Below the pieces are notes generated by a model that worked only from the letters and a program-made list of their open reading frames with translations, made no database searches and was not told where the DNA came from. A stretch of DNA of 60,738 nt from an uncultured Lutibacter sp. (GTDB lineage: Bacteria; Bacteroidota; Bacteroidia; Flavobacteriales; Flavobacteriaceae), in NCBI RefSeq assembly GCF_947493565.1, contig NZ_CANLRG010000013.1, positions 1 through 60,738 on the forward strand. Reading direction: 5' to 3'. The position numbers were made by a program, and so were the translations under genes. Shown one piece after another: positions 9,294-19,245 of this stretch (the first letter of the stretch is position 1; the number at the start of each line of letters is the position of its first letter).

Positions 9294-10316
9294 ATGAAAC
9301 CAAGAATTACTTTAAAAAAAATAGCAAATGAGTTTGGAGTATCCATATCAACAGTTTCTAAAGCACTAAAAGATAGTCATGAAATAAGTGAAGAAACACG
9401 AGAAAAAATTAAAGCATTTGCAGGCTTTTATAACTATAAACCTAATAGTTTAGCATTACAATTAAGAAATCAAAAAACTTCCGTTATAGGTGTAATAATT
9501 CCTGAAATTGTACATCATTTTTTTTCAACAGTAATCAATGGAATTGAAACCTATGCAAATGAAAAGGGATATAATGTGATGGTTTGTTTATCTAATGAAT
9601 CGTATGATAAAGAGGTGTCTAATATAAGTGTATTAACTAATGGAAGTGTTGATGGTTTAATTGTTTCACTTGCAAGAGAAACCCAACAAAATCAAAATTT
9701 TAAACATTTTGAAGCACTTATAAAAGATGACTTTCCGTTGGTGTTATTTGATAGAGTTAAAGATGATTTAGCCTGTGATAAAGTTATTATTGATGATGTT
9801 GGAGGAGCTTATAAAGCAGCTAATCACTTGGTTGAAATAGGAAAAAGAAGAATAGCTTTATTAACCACTCAAGATTATATTACAGTAGGTTCATTACGAA
9901 AAGAAGGGTATTTAAAATCATTAGTTAAAAATGATATTGGAATAGATGAAAGCCTTATTTATAAAATTGATGATAAACAAGATTTGTACGAACAAATAAA
10001 AAAAGTAATTTTTGTAAAAAATCCACCAGATGCCATATTAGCTGTTAACGAAATTTATGCCGCCAATGCATTAAAAATTGCTAAAGAAAGAGGCTTAACA
10101 ATTCCAAATGATATTGCAATTATAGGGTTTACAAGTGGGTTGATTTCAGAATTTACATCTCCTCCGTTAACTTCAGTTGTTCAACATGGTTTTTTAATGG
10201 GAAAACAAACAGCAGAGTTGCTAATTAATAGAATTGAACATACCGCCTCAAAAGAGTATCAAAAAGAAGTGATTTCACCTAACTTAAAAATTAGACAATC
10301 AACTTTAATTAAATAA
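9294..10316 (+). CDS. LacI/GalR-family transcriptional regulator of the maltose locus
   Basis: A 340-residue LacI-family regulator. The N-terminal helix-turn-helix (about residues 5-45, with IANEFGVSISTVSKAL) is followed by a hinge helix and a periplasmic-binding-protein-like sugar domain (from SVIGVIIPEIVHHFFSTVI). It lies divergent from susC and upstream of the permease/phosphorylase operon. The AACGTT-centred palindromes on both sides of the gene are probably its operators. Flavobacterial maltose loci commonly use a LacI-type regulator where Bacteroides uses SusR. Ligand and sign of regulation are not visible in the sequence. Confidence 0.92.
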   Translation: MKPRITLKKIANEFGVSISTVSKALKDSHEISEETREKIKAFAGFYNYKPNSLALQLRNQKTSVIGVIIPEIVHHFFSTVINGIETYANEKGYNVMVCLSNESYDKEVSNISVLTNGSVDGLIVSLARETQQNQNFKHFEALIKDDFPLVLFDRVKDDLACDKVIIDDVGGAYKAANHLVEIGKRRIALLTTQDYITVGSLRKEGYLKSLVKNDIGIDESLIYKIDDKQDLYEQIKKVIFVKNPPDAILAVNEIYAANALKIAKERGLTIPNDIAIIGFTSGLISEFTSPPLTSVVQHGFLMGKQTAELLINRIEHTASKEYQKEVISPNLKIRQSTLIK

Positions 10317-10370
10317 GAATTATATTTAATTAAAAATATTTATAAAAAATTGTTTAAAAAATAATTGTTA

Positions 10371-10386
10371 ACTCAAAGGTTATAGT
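10371..10386. promoter_or_regulatory. Third operator-like site, upstream of the permease operon
   Basis: ACTCAAAGGTTATAGT matches operator 2 (9141-9156) at 14 of 16 positions, although its own symmetry is poorer. It sits about 70 bp before a -7 box and 177 bp before the permease ATG. This suggests the same regulator controls both divergent halves of the locus. Confidence 0.45.
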
Positions 10387-10452
10387 ACTAGATTTTCTTT
10401 TTTTTTGTTTAAAAAACTGATTTTAAAAGCGATAAAGTTTCAATTTAATTTA

Positions 10453-10460
10453 TATATTTG
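10453..10460 (+). promoter_or_regulatory. -7 promoter box for the rightward maltose operon
   Basis: TATATTTG fits TAnnTTTG and lies about 100 bp before the permease start, leaving a long untranslated leader. No clear -33 box was identified. Confidence 0.45.
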
Positions 10461-10562
10461 TTCAGTAAAAGCAATTTTACACTACTATTTTTTCACACTT
10501 CACATTAGCAATTAAGGTCTTTACCTTAACTTGTATTAATATTTTTAATACTAATTATATTT

Positions 10563-11903
10563 ATGGAAAAAAGGAAACTAAGTTTCTGGGATATCTGGAA
10601 CATGAGTTTTGGGTTCTTAGGAATTCAAATGGGATTTGCATTACAAAATGCAAATGCCAGTAGAATATTACAAATATTTGGAGCCGACGTTCATGAATTA
10701 TCTTGGTTTTGGATTGTAGCACCTTTAACAGGTTTAATTGTACAACCCATTATTGGTTATTATAGTGATAGAACTTGGACCAAACTTGGAAGAAGACGTC
10801 CTTATTTTTTAGCAGGAGCTTTATTAGCATCTATCGGGTTGATTTTAATGCCTAATGCAGAGATGTTTACTGCTTTTATGCCTGCCTTATGGGTAGGTGC
10901 AGGAATGTTAATGATTATGGATGCTTCATTTAATATTGCAATGGAGCCATTTAGAGCATTAGTTGCAGATATTTTACCATCTGATCAAAGAACTTTAGGA
11001 TTTAGTGTTCAAACTATTTTAATTGGTATTGGAGCTGTAGTAGGTTCTTGGCTACCATATGTTTTAACCAATTGGTTTGGAATTGTAAATGAAACTCAAC
11101 CAGGAGAAGTTCCAACAAATCTTTTATGGTCATTTATAATAGGTGCTACAGTTTTGGTGATAAGTATTTTAATTACGGTATTTACAACGAAAGAATATTC
11201 TCCAGAAGAAATGGCTCAGTTTACTGATGATAAGGAAGAAGTAGAAGAGGAGTCAAGTATCCTAGATATTTTTACCGATTTTAAAAAAATGCCTTTAACG
11301 ATGAAGCAGTTGAGTTCGGTTCAATTTTTTTCTTGGTTTGGGTTATTTGGTATGTGGGTGTTTTCCACTCCAGCCATTGCACACCACATATATGGTTTAG
11401 GGCTTGAAGATCATGGAACAGCATATCAAAATGCAGGTGATTGGGTAGGAATTTTATTTGGAGTTTATAATGCAGTTTCTGCTGTTTATGCTTTCTTTTT
11501 ACCAGCAATAGCAAAAAAAATAGGAAGAAAAATGACTCATGCTGTTTCATTGTTTTTTGGAGGTTTAGGTTTAATTTCTATTTATTTTATGCCTAATGAA
11601 AATTGGTTGATTCTTTCTATGATAGGTGTAGGAATAGCTTGGGCAAGTATATTAGCAATGCCATATGCTATTTTGGCCGGATCAATTCCTGCAAAAAAAA
11701 TGGGTGTTTATATGGGAATATTCAACTTTTTTATAGTGTTGCCACAAATAATTAATGCAATTATTGGAGGACCAATTGTGAAATACTTTTATGGAGGAAA
11801 CCCAATTTATGCATTGATAATGAGTGGAGTTTCATTATTAATTGCAGCAATGTTAGTTTTCAAAGTTAAAGATGTAGATGATGTAGTAACAACAAATAGT
11901 TAA
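10563..11903 (+). CDS. MFS-type maltose/oligosaccharide permease (SLC45-like)
   Basis: A 446-residue polytopic membrane protein with about 12 hydrophobic segments. The cytoplasmic loop after helix 2 carries GYYSDRTWTKLGRRRPYFLAG, a major-facilitator signature. The N-terminus FWDIWNMSFGFLGIQMGFALQ is typical of sugar permeases in flavobacterial maltose loci. It would move maltose from periplasm to cytoplasm, where the phosphorylase acts. It is the first gene of a nine-gene rightward operon, one base before the next gene. Confidence 0.88.
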   Translation: MEKRKLSFWDIWNMSFGFLGIQMGFALQNANASRILQIFGADVHELSWFWIVAPLTGLIVQPIIGYYSDRTWTKLGRRRPYFLAGALLASIGLILMPNAEMFTAFMPALWVGAGMLMIMDASFNIAMEPFRALVADILPSDQRTLGFSVQTILIGIGAVVGSWLPYVLTNWFGIVNETQPGEVPTNLLWSFIIGATVLVISILITVFTTKEYSPEEMAQFTDDKEEVEEESSILDIFTDFKKMPLTMKQLSSVQFFSWFGLFGMWVFSTPAIAHHIYGLGLEDHGTAYQNAGDWVGILFGVYNAVSAVYAFFLPAIAKKIGRKMTHAVSLFFGGLGLISIYFMPNENWLILSMIGVGIAWASILAMPYAILAGSIPAKKMGVYMGIFNFFIVLPQIINAIIGGPIVKYFYGGNPIYALIMSGVSLLIAAMLVFKVKDVDDVVTTNS

Positions 11904-11904
11904 C

Positions 11905-12564
11905 ATGAAAAAAGAAATAGCATTTATATTTGATTTAGATGGCGTAATTGTAGATACAGCAAAATATCACTTTTTAGCTTGGCATAATTTAGCAACATCT
12001 TTAGGCTTTGAGTTTACTGAAAAGCATAACGAATTATTGAAAGGAGTAAGTAGAGTTAAATCTTTAGAAATCTTATTAAATATAGGAAATATTGAATTAA
12101 CAGAAGATGAAAAACAATCGATGTTGATTAAAAAAAATGAAGAGTATTTAGAGTATGTCCATCAAATGACTTCAGAAGAAATTCTCCCTGGAGTACTTCA
12201 TTTATTAGATTTTTTAGATGAACATCAAATTAAATATGCCTTAGGATCAGCAAGTAAAAATGCTCCACTAATTTTAGAAAAAGTAGGTTTATTAAAAAGG
12301 TTTACAGCATTAGTTGATGGTAATGACGTGTCTAAAGCTAAACCTAATCCTGAAGTGTTTTTAATAGCTGCTCAAAAATTAAAAACTGCACCTGAAAACT
12401 GTATTGTAGTTGAAGATGCCATAGCTGGTGTAGAAGCTGCAAAACTAGCGAAAATGACATGTGTTGGTATTGGAAATCAACAAATATTAAATAAAGCCGA
12501 TGTTGTATTTAAAGATATGACAGGGTTTTCTCTTGAGTTTTTAAAAAAATTAATTAACAACTAA
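11905..12564 (+). CDS. pgmB: Beta-phosphoglucomutase (HAD superfamily)
   Basis: A 219-residue HAD phosphatase-fold enzyme. The catalytic DxD motif is FDLDGVIVDT at the N-terminus. A cap domain follows, then the Ser/Lys motifs in LGSASKNAP and KAKPNPEVF, and the acidic motif VVEDAIAGVEAA. It converts beta-glucose 1-phosphate, the phosphorylase product, to glucose 6-phosphate. It starts one base after the permease stop and precedes the GH65 phosphorylase, the usual pairing. Confidence 0.93.
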   Translation: MKKEIAFIFDLDGVIVDTAKYHFLAWHNLATSLGFEFTEKHNELLKGVSRVKSLEILLNIGNIELTEDEKQSMLIKKNEEYLEYVHQMTSEEILPGVLHLLDFLDEHQIKYALGSASKNAPLILEKVGLLKRFTALVDGNDVSKAKPNPEVFLIAAQKLKTAPENCIVVEDAIAGVEAAKLAKMTCVGIGNQQILNKADVVFKDMTGFSLEFLKKLINN

Positions 12565-12670
12565 AGTTATTTCTATTTTTTTTGAATAAACATCAATTGT
12601 CAATTTAAAAAAGATTAATAGAACAAATTTTAAAAATTCCGCTTTTAGAGGAATTATAAAATGTGATAAA

Positions 12671-14977
12671 ATGAATAAGAATTATATTATTCCTAATGAA
12701 TGGTCCATTATAGAAGAAGGTTTTTGTGCTGAAAATGTTGAAGCATCAGAAAGTCTTTTTAGTATCGGAAATGGAGCCATGGGACAACGAGCAAATTTTG
12801 AAGAAGATTACTCTGGAAACACTTTTCAAGGAAGTTATATTGGTGGAATTTATTATCCTGATAAAACAAGAGTTGGATGGTGGAAAAATGGGTATCCAGA
12901 ATACTTTGCAAAAGTACTGAATGCTCCAAATTGGATTGGAATTGGCATTCAAATTAACACTACAAAATTAGATTTAAACACTTGTAAAGTTTCTAATTTT
13001 AAAAGAGAGCTAAATATGAAAGAAGGCTGGCTAAGTCGTTCTTTTGTGGCAAAACTTCCAACAGGTGAACAAATTGAAGTTTGTACGAAACGATTTATTA
13101 GTATAAAGTATAACGAAGTTGGAGCAATAGCATACACAGTTAAACCTTTAAATTTTTCAGGAGAAATTAGTTTTTCGCCTTATATAGATGCAGGTATTGT
13201 AAATGAAGATGCTAATTATGATGAATTTTTCTGGGAAATTCTTCAAATTTCACCAGAAGAAAATAAAGGAGCCATTCTTTCAAAAACGTTAAAAACAGAA
13301 TTTCATGTTGCTACTGCAATGGCAGTTTCATTTACGAGTAATGAAAAACCTATTGAGATTCCCCAACAAACATTAATTGAAGAAAAATCAATTACATATT
13401 CTTATACGTTGAATATCTCAGAAGGTGAAACTGCAACAATTTATAAATATGGTAGTTACGTAAGTTCATTAAACCATTCGAATGAAGAATTATTAGATGC
13501 CGCATTTAAAAACGTAACCGAAGCTAAACAAATAGGGTTTCAACAACTTTTAAATAGTCAAATTGATTCTTGGAAAAATATTTGGAAAACCGCCGATATT
13601 ATTATTGAAGGTGATGTGAAAGCGCAACAAGGAATCCGTTTTAATATTTTTCAATTAAACCAAACTTACATGGGTACCGATGCACGTCTAAATATTGGAC
13701 CAAAAGGCTTTACTGGTGAAAAATATGGAGGCAGTACTTATTGGGATACAGAAGCATATTGTATTCCTTTTTATATGGCAACAAAAGATGCCAGTGTGGC
13801 CAAAAATCTATTACTTTATCGCTACAATCAATTAGATAAAGCTATTGAAAATGCCGAAAAATTAGGATTTACTAATGGAGCAGCTTTATATCCAATGGTA
13901 ACTATGAATGGTGAAGAATGTCATAACGAATGGGAAATAACTTTCGAAGAAATTCATAGAAATGGAGCCATGGTTTATGGTATTTATAACTATGTAAATT
14001 ATACGCAAGATTTTGAATACATTCCAAAAAATGGGCTAGAAGTAATGATAGCAATTGCTCGTTTTTGGCATCAAAGAGCTAATTTTTCCGAAGCTAAAAA
14101 TAAATATGTTATTTTAGGTGTTACAGGACCTAATGAATATGAAAATAATGTAAATAATAATTTTTACACAAATTATTTAGCAAAATGGTGTATTGAATAT
14201 ACGGTTGATTGTTTAAATAAGGTAAAACATAATTATCCAGATGATTTTGAAAGAATTATTAACAAAACCAATTTAAAGGCAGAAGAAACCTATAAATGGT
14301 TAAAAGTAGCTGAAAATATGTATTTTCCTTTTGATGCTGAAAAAAATATTTATTTGCAGCAAGATGGTTTTTTAGATAAAGAAATTAGTTCTGTTGATAA
14401 ATTACCAATCAGCGATAGACCAATTAACCAAAAATGGTCTTGGGATCGTATTTTACGCTCATGTTATATCAAGCAAGCGGATGTACTCCAAGGGATATTC
14501 TTTTTTGAAAACAAATTCTCAAAAGATGAAGTGGAACGTCACTTCGATTTTTACGAACCTTTAACTGTTCATGAATCTTCTCTATCACCTTGTGTACATT
14601 CAATATTAGCAGCTTCTATAGATCGTATGCCTAAAGCGTATGAACAATATGTAAGAACTTCTCGTTTAGATTTAGATGATTACAACCATGAAGTTCATGA
14701 AGGATGTCATATTACAAGTATGGCAGGAACTTGGATGTCTATTGTACAAGGTTTTGGAGGAATGCGTGTTTGGGATGATGGTAAGTTAACCTTTAATCCA
14801 CAAATACCTAAGGAATGGAAATCGTATTCATTTACAATAAACTTTAGAGGTAGTATTATCAAAGTTTATAAAAGTCAAACAGCATGTAAGTTCTTTAATG
14901 AATCTGGTAATGAAATTAAAATGCTTGTTAATAATAATGAAATTTTAATTCCTTCAAACCAATTAGTTACAGTTTAA
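12671..14977 (+). CDS. mapA: GH65 maltose phosphorylase
   Basis: A 768-residue GH65 enzyme of normal length. The active-site region reads GEECHNEWEITFEEIHRNG, with candidate general-acid glutamates at Glu420/Glu422. The phosphate-binding HESSLSP segment follows. The enzyme splits maltose with phosphate into glucose and beta-glucose 1-phosphate in the cytoplasm; there is no signal peptide. It is preceded by a 106-bp gap with a small AATTCC/GGAATT stem (12635-12655), the longest spacer inside the operon. GH65 members also include trehalose and kojibiose phosphorylases; maltose is preferred here because of the locus. Confidence 0.9.
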   Translation: MNKNYIIPNEWSIIEEGFCAENVEASESLFSIGNGAMGQRANFEEDYSGNTFQGSYIGGIYYPDKTRVGWWKNGYPEYFAKVLNAPNWIGIGIQINTTKLDLNTCKVSNFKRELNMKEGWLSRSFVAKLPTGEQIEVCTKRFISIKYNEVGAIAYTVKPLNFSGEISFSPYIDAGIVNEDANYDEFFWEILQISPEENKGAILSKTLKTEFHVATAMAVSFTSNEKPIEIPQQTLIEEKSITYSYTLNISEGETATIYKYGSYVSSLNHSNEELLDAAFKNVTEAKQIGFQQLLNSQIDSWKNIWKTADIIIEGDVKAQQGIRFNIFQLNQTYMGTDARLNIGPKGFTGEKYGGSTYWDTEAYCIPFYMATKDASVAKNLLLYRYNQLDKAIENAEKLGFTNGAALYPMVTMNGEECHNEWEITFEEIHRNGAMVYGIYNYVNYTQDFEYIPKNGLEVMIAIARFWHQRANFSEAKNKYVILGVTGPNEYENNVNNNFYTNYLAKWCIEYTVDCLNKVKHNYPDDFERIINKTNLKAEETYKWLKVAENMYFPFDAEKNIYLQQDGFLDKEISSVDKLPISDRPINQKWSWDRILRSCYIKQADVLQGIFFFENKFSKDEVERHFDFYEPLTVHESSLSPCVHSILAASIDRMPKAYEQYVRTSRLDLDDYNHEVHEGCHITSMAGTWMSIVQGFGGMRVWDDGKLTFNPQIPKEWKSYSFTINFRGSIIKVYKSQTACKFFNESGNEIKMLVNNNEILIPSNQLVTV

Positions 14978-14993
14978 ATTAAATTTAAAACTT

Positions 14994-16856
14994 ATGAAAA
15001 ATAGTTGTTTCCTAATACTATTATTTTTAGGATTTTCTTTATATGCTCAAAAAATAGAAAGAGTTGAGCCTCCTAATTGGTGGGTTGGGATGAATGAACC
15101 TCAATTAGAATTGCTAATTTATGGGGAGAATATTTCGAGTTATACACCATCAGTAAATCATGCAAATATTCAATTAATTGAGGTGAAAAGAACTGAAAAT
15201 AAGAATTATTTATTTTTAAATTTTGATATTTCAAAAGCATCTTTAGGAAAGTTTAAAATATCCTTTTCAAAAAAAGGCAGGCGAAATAACTTTACATATG
15301 AATATGAGTTAAAAGAGAGAACAAAAAACTCAAAAAATAGAGAGGGTTTTGACAGTTCTGATGCCATATATTTAATAACTCCAGATCGTTTTGCCAATGC
15401 TGATACTTCTAATGATAAAGTAAAAGGACTTCGTGAAATAACCATCAATAGAAAAGATGATTATGCACGTCATGGAGGCGATTTAAAAGGAATTACAAAT
15501 CATTTAGATTATATTCAAAAAATGGGATTTACGGCCATTTGGTCAACCCCAGTTTTAATTAATGATATGAAACAAAGCTCATATCATGGATATGCTATAA
15601 CCGATTTGTATGAAGTTGATCCACGTTTTGGTACTTTGGAAGATTATATTGCTTTATCAAAAAAAGCAACTGAAAAAGGAATAAAATTAATAATGGATCA
15701 GGTAGAAAACCACATTGGAAGTGAACATTGGTGGATGAAAGATTTACCTACCAGTAATTGGGTTAATTTTCAAAAAGAATTTCTACAAGGAACTACTGTA
15801 ATAACCAACCATCGAAGAACAACCAATCAAGATAGGTATGCTTCAGAGTTTGATAAAAGACTTATGAATGAAGGTTGGTTTGTTTCAGCAATGCCCGATT
15901 TAAATCAAAACAACCCATTATTAGCAAAATATCTAATTCAAAATAGTATTTGGTGGATTGAAACTTTGAATTTAGGAGGTATTCGTCAAGATACATATCC
16001 GTACCCAGATAAAGAATTTATGAGTCAATGGGCTGGGGCAATTATGTTAGAATATCCAAACTTTAGCATTGTAGGAGAAGAATGGAGCACCAACCCGTTA
16101 TTGGTGGGTTATTGGCAAAAAGATGCTGAAAATAAGGACGGATATCGTTCTAACTTAACTTCAACAATGGATTTTCCAATGCAAAAAGCAATTGTTGATG
16201 GTTTAAATGAAGACGAAACTTGGGGTACTGGTTTGGTGAAAATATATGAAGGTTTGGCAAACGATTTTTCATATTCAAAACCAAACACAATGATGGTTTT
16301 TCCAGACAATCATGATATGAGTCGGATTTACACACAGTTAGGAGAAGATTTTGCAAAAACTAAAATGGCAGTGGGATATTTGTTAATGTTACCTAGAATT
16401 TCTCAAATTTATTATGGAACAGAAGTACTTTTAAGTGATGCCGCAAAACCAGGTGATCACGGTTTAATTAGAACCGATTTTCCAGGAGGTTGGAAAGGTG
16501 ATAAAGTAAATGCATTTACAGGAAAAAACCTCACTAAAAATCAAACCGAAATGCAATCTTTTTTGAAAAAGGTATTAAACTATAGAAAAAATAGCGAGGC
16601 CATTCATAGTGGAAAAACAGTTCATTTTGGACCTGAAAATGGTGTATATGTGTTATTTAGAGTTAAAAAAGATGAAACTTTAGTGGTTATTTTAAATAAA
16701 AATGAAACTCCTGTTGAATTAAATTTAGAGAGATTTAACGAAATAAGCTTACAAGGTAGGAAATTAAAAAACATTGTCTCAGGAAAAATCACCACTTGGC
16801 AAAAAACTTTGAAGCTAAACTCAAAAGGTATTACAATTTTAACTACTAAAATGTAA
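14994..16856 (+). CDS. susA: SusA-like neopullulanase/cyclomaltodextrinase (GH13)
   Basis: A 620-residue secreted GH13 enzyme, close in length to Bacteroides SusA. A signal peptide (cut after SLYAQ) is followed by a cyclomaltodextrinase-type N-terminal domain starting IERVEPPNWWVGM, and the (beta/alpha)8 barrel begins at SSDAIYLITPDRF. Catalytic residues are visible: Asp in GGIRQDTYPY, Glu in SIVGEEW and Asp in FPDNHDMSR. It probably acts in the periplasm on imported maltodextrins or cyclic and branched pieces. It follows mapA by 16 bp. Confidence 0.87.
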   Translation: MKNSCFLILLFLGFSLYAQKIERVEPPNWWVGMNEPQLELLIYGENISSYTPSVNHANIQLIEVKRTENKNYLFLNFDISKASLGKFKISFSKKGRRNNFTYEYELKERTKNSKNREGFDSSDAIYLITPDRFANADTSNDKVKGLREITINRKDDYARHGGDLKGITNHLDYIQKMGFTAIWSTPVLINDMKQSSYHGYAITDLYEVDPRFGTLEDYIALSKKATEKGIKLIMDQVENHIGSEHWWMKDLPTSNWVNFQKEFLQGTTVITNHRRTTNQDRYASEFDKRLMNEGWFVSAMPDLNQNNPLLAKYLIQNSIWWIETLNLGGIRQDTYPYPDKEFMSQWAGAIMLEYPNFSIVGEEWSTNPLLVGYWQKDAENKDGYRSNLTSTMDFPMQKAIVDGLNEDETWGTGLVKIYEGLANDFSYSKPNTMMVFPDNHDMSRIYTQLGEDFAKTKMAVGYLLMLPRISQIYYGTEVLLSDAAKPGDHGLIRTDFPGGWKGDKVNAFTGKNLTKNQTEMQSFLKKVLNYRKNSEAIHSGKTVHFGPENGVYVLFRVKKDETLVVILNKNETPVELNLERFNEISLQGRKLKNIVSGKITTWQKTLKLNSKGITILTTKM

Positions 16857-16861
16857 CTTAA

Positions 16862-19240
16862 ATGAAGTTAATTAAATTAAACATACTAGTATTTTTATTA
16901 CTTCAATGTTGGTGTGTGAGTGCGCAAAACTCAACAAGGGTTTTTATAAAACTAGAAAAGTTAGGTTCAGAAATTAAAATTTCAACAACTGATGGTTTTT
17001 ATTTGATTAAACCTTATTCAAATAAAATTATTGAAACCTCTTTTATACCAAAAGGAGAAGAGTTTTTACCTAATTCACATGCGGTAGTTTTAAAACCTTC
17101 AAATGTAACATTTAAAGTAACTTCTAATAAAAATTTAATAAAAATCTCTACTAAAGGGATAGCTGTTGAAATTGTAAAATCACCTTTTCAAATTTCATAT
17201 TCTTATAAAAATAAGCCTCTAATTTCTGAACGGAAAGGATTCCTTAATAGTAAAGAGTTTCAAACGTTAGATTTTAATTTGACAACTGATGAAGTTTTGT
17301 ACGGAGGTGGTGCACGTGCTTTAGGAATGAATAGAAGAGGATATAGATTGCAATTATACAATAGGGCGCATTACGGTTATGAAACGCATTCTGAATTAAT
17401 GAACTATACTATGCCTTTAGTGTTTTCTTCCAATTTATATGCTATTCATTTTGACAATGCTCCTATTGGTTACCTTGATTTAGATAGTAATAAAGACAAT
17501 TCGTTAAAGTATGAAACTATTTCAGGAAGAAAAACCTATCAAGTTATTGCAGGAAATTCTTGGGAAGATTTAATTGAACAATATACTATATTAACAGGAA
17601 AACAGCCTTTAATTCCACGTTGGGCTTTAGGAAATTTTTCTAGCAGATTTGGCTATCATTCTCAAAATGAAGTCACTACCACTATTGATAAATTTAGAGA
17701 AGAAAAAATTCCAGTGGATGCTGTTATTTTAGACTTATATTGGTTTGGAAAAGACATTAAAGGAACTATGGGGAATTTCGAATTTTATAAAGATTCGTTT
17801 CCCAATCCTAAAAGGATGATAGCCGACTTAAAACAAAAAGGAGTTAAGACGATATTAATAACAGAACCTTTTATTTTAACAACTTCCAATAAATGGAAAG
17901 AAGCTGTTGAAAAGGATATTTTAGGAAAAACTAACGAAGGAAAACCATATACCTACGATTTTTATTTTGGTAACACTGGAATTATAGATATTTTTAAACC
18001 TGAAGGGAAACAATGGTTTTGGAATATTTATAAAAAGTTTACCAATTATGGTGTTGCAGGTTGGTGGGGAGATTTAGGTGAACCTGAAGTTCATCCTTCA
18101 GATTTATTGCATGCAACAGGAACTGCTGATGAGGTTCATAATATTTATGGTCATAATTGGGCTAAATTAGTTTATGAGGGTTATCAAAATGAATTTCCTA
18201 ATCAACGACCATTTATTTTAATGCGAGCAGGTTATTCAGGTTCTCAAGGCTATGGATTAATACCTTGGTCTGGTGATGTAAACAGATCTTGGGGAGGCTT
18301 GCAGTCTCAAGTAGAAATTGCATTGCAAATGGGAATGCAAGGCTTGGGTTATATGCATTCTGATTTAGGTGGATTTGCGGGTGATAATTTAGATGATGAA
18401 TTGTATACTAGATGGTTGCAATACGGTGTTTTTCAACCTATTTATCGCCCACATGCACAAGAAGCAGTTCCTTCAGAGCCAGTATTTAGAGAGTCTGAAA
18501 CTAAAGCTTTAGCCAAAAAGTCTATAGAGTTACGTTATAGCTTATTACCTTATAATTATACACTAGCTTTTGAAAACAATCAAAAGGGACTGCCTTTAAT
18601 GCGACCATTATTATTTGAGAAATCAAATAATAGAAGTTCCTTAATAAATGATAAAGCGTATTTGTGGGGAAATGATTTTTTAATAAGTCCTGTAATAAAA
18701 CCTAATTTAAAAGAACAAGAAGTGTACTTTCCTTCTAATTCAAATTGGTTTAATTTTTATACAGAAGAGAAGGTTAAGGGAGGGCAGACTAAAATAGTTT
18801 CATTAAATAAAGAAAGTATTCCAACCTATGTCCGTGGTGGAGCTTTTATTCCAATTATTAACCCAATTCAACATACAAAGCAGTATAATTTAAACTCTTT
18901 TAATTTGCATTTTTATTTTGATAAAGAAGTAACAAAAAGTGAAAGTAACTTGTATAATGATGATGGTGAAACACCAAATGCTTATGAAAAAGAAATGTAT
19001 GAGATGTTTCATTTCAAAAGCAACTATAAAAAAGGCAATTTAACAATCAAAATTAAACAAGAAAGAGGCGTTAATTATCAATTTACAAAGAAAAAAATAA
19101 CTTTGATTGTACATCATGTTTCCAAAAAGCCAAAAAAAATTAAGGGATATAATTTTACTTGGAACGCTGAAAATAAAATATTGTTTATTCCCATTGAAAT
19201 AACTAATTCTTCAAATAAAATAATTCAAATAAAACTCTAA
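16862..19240 (+). CDS. GH31 alpha-glucosidase, exported
   Basis: A 792-residue GH31 enzyme with a signal peptide (about residues 1-22, ending CVSAQ). The N-terminal beta-sandwich contains LYGGGARALGMNRRGY. The barrel carries the nucleophile Asp in GWWGDLGEPEVH and the acid/base Asp in IPWSGDVNRSW. A C-terminal beta domain with the DDGETPNAYE motif closes the protein. It probably removes terminal glucose from alpha-glucans in the periplasm. The gene is tightly packed between the two GH13 genes (5-bp gaps). Alpha-xylosidase activity is another GH31 option but is less likely in this locus. Confidence 0.88.
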   Translation: MKLIKLNILVFLLLQCWCVSAQNSTRVFIKLEKLGSEIKISTTDGFYLIKPYSNKIIETSFIPKGEEFLPNSHAVVLKPSNVTFKVTSNKNLIKISTKGIAVEIVKSPFQISYSYKNKPLISERKGFLNSKEFQTLDFNLTTDEVLYGGGARALGMNRRGYRLQLYNRAHYGYETHSELMNYTMPLVFSSNLYAIHFDNAPIGYLDLDSNKDNSLKYETISGRKTYQVIAGNSWEDLIEQYTILTGKQPLIPRWALGNFSSRFGYHSQNEVTTTIDKFREEKIPVDAVILDLYWFGKDIKGTMGNFEFYKDSFPNPKRMIADLKQKGVKTILITEPFILTTSNKWKEAVEKDILGKTNEGKPYTYDFYFGNTGIIDIFKPEGKQWFWNIYKKFTNYGVAGWWGDLGEPEVHPSDLLHATGTADEVHNIYGHNWAKLVYEGYQNEFPNQRPFILMRAGYSGSQGYGLIPWSGDVNRSWGGLQSQVEIALQMGMQGLGYMHSDLGGFAGDNLDDELYTRWLQYGVFQPIYRPHAQEAVPSEPVFRESETKALAKKSIELRYSLLPYNYTLAFENNQKGLPLMRPLLFEKSNNRSSLINDKAYLWGNDFLISPVIKPNLKEQEVYFPSNSNWFNFYTEEKVKGGQTKIVSLNKESIPTYVRGGAFIPIINPIQHTKQYNLNSFNLHFYFDKEVTKSESNLYNDDGETPNAYEKEMYEMFHFKSNYKKGNLTIKIKQERGVNYQFTKKKITLIVHHVSKKPKKIKGYNFTWNAENKILFIPIEITNSSNKIIQIKL

Positions 19241-19245
19241 TTAAA

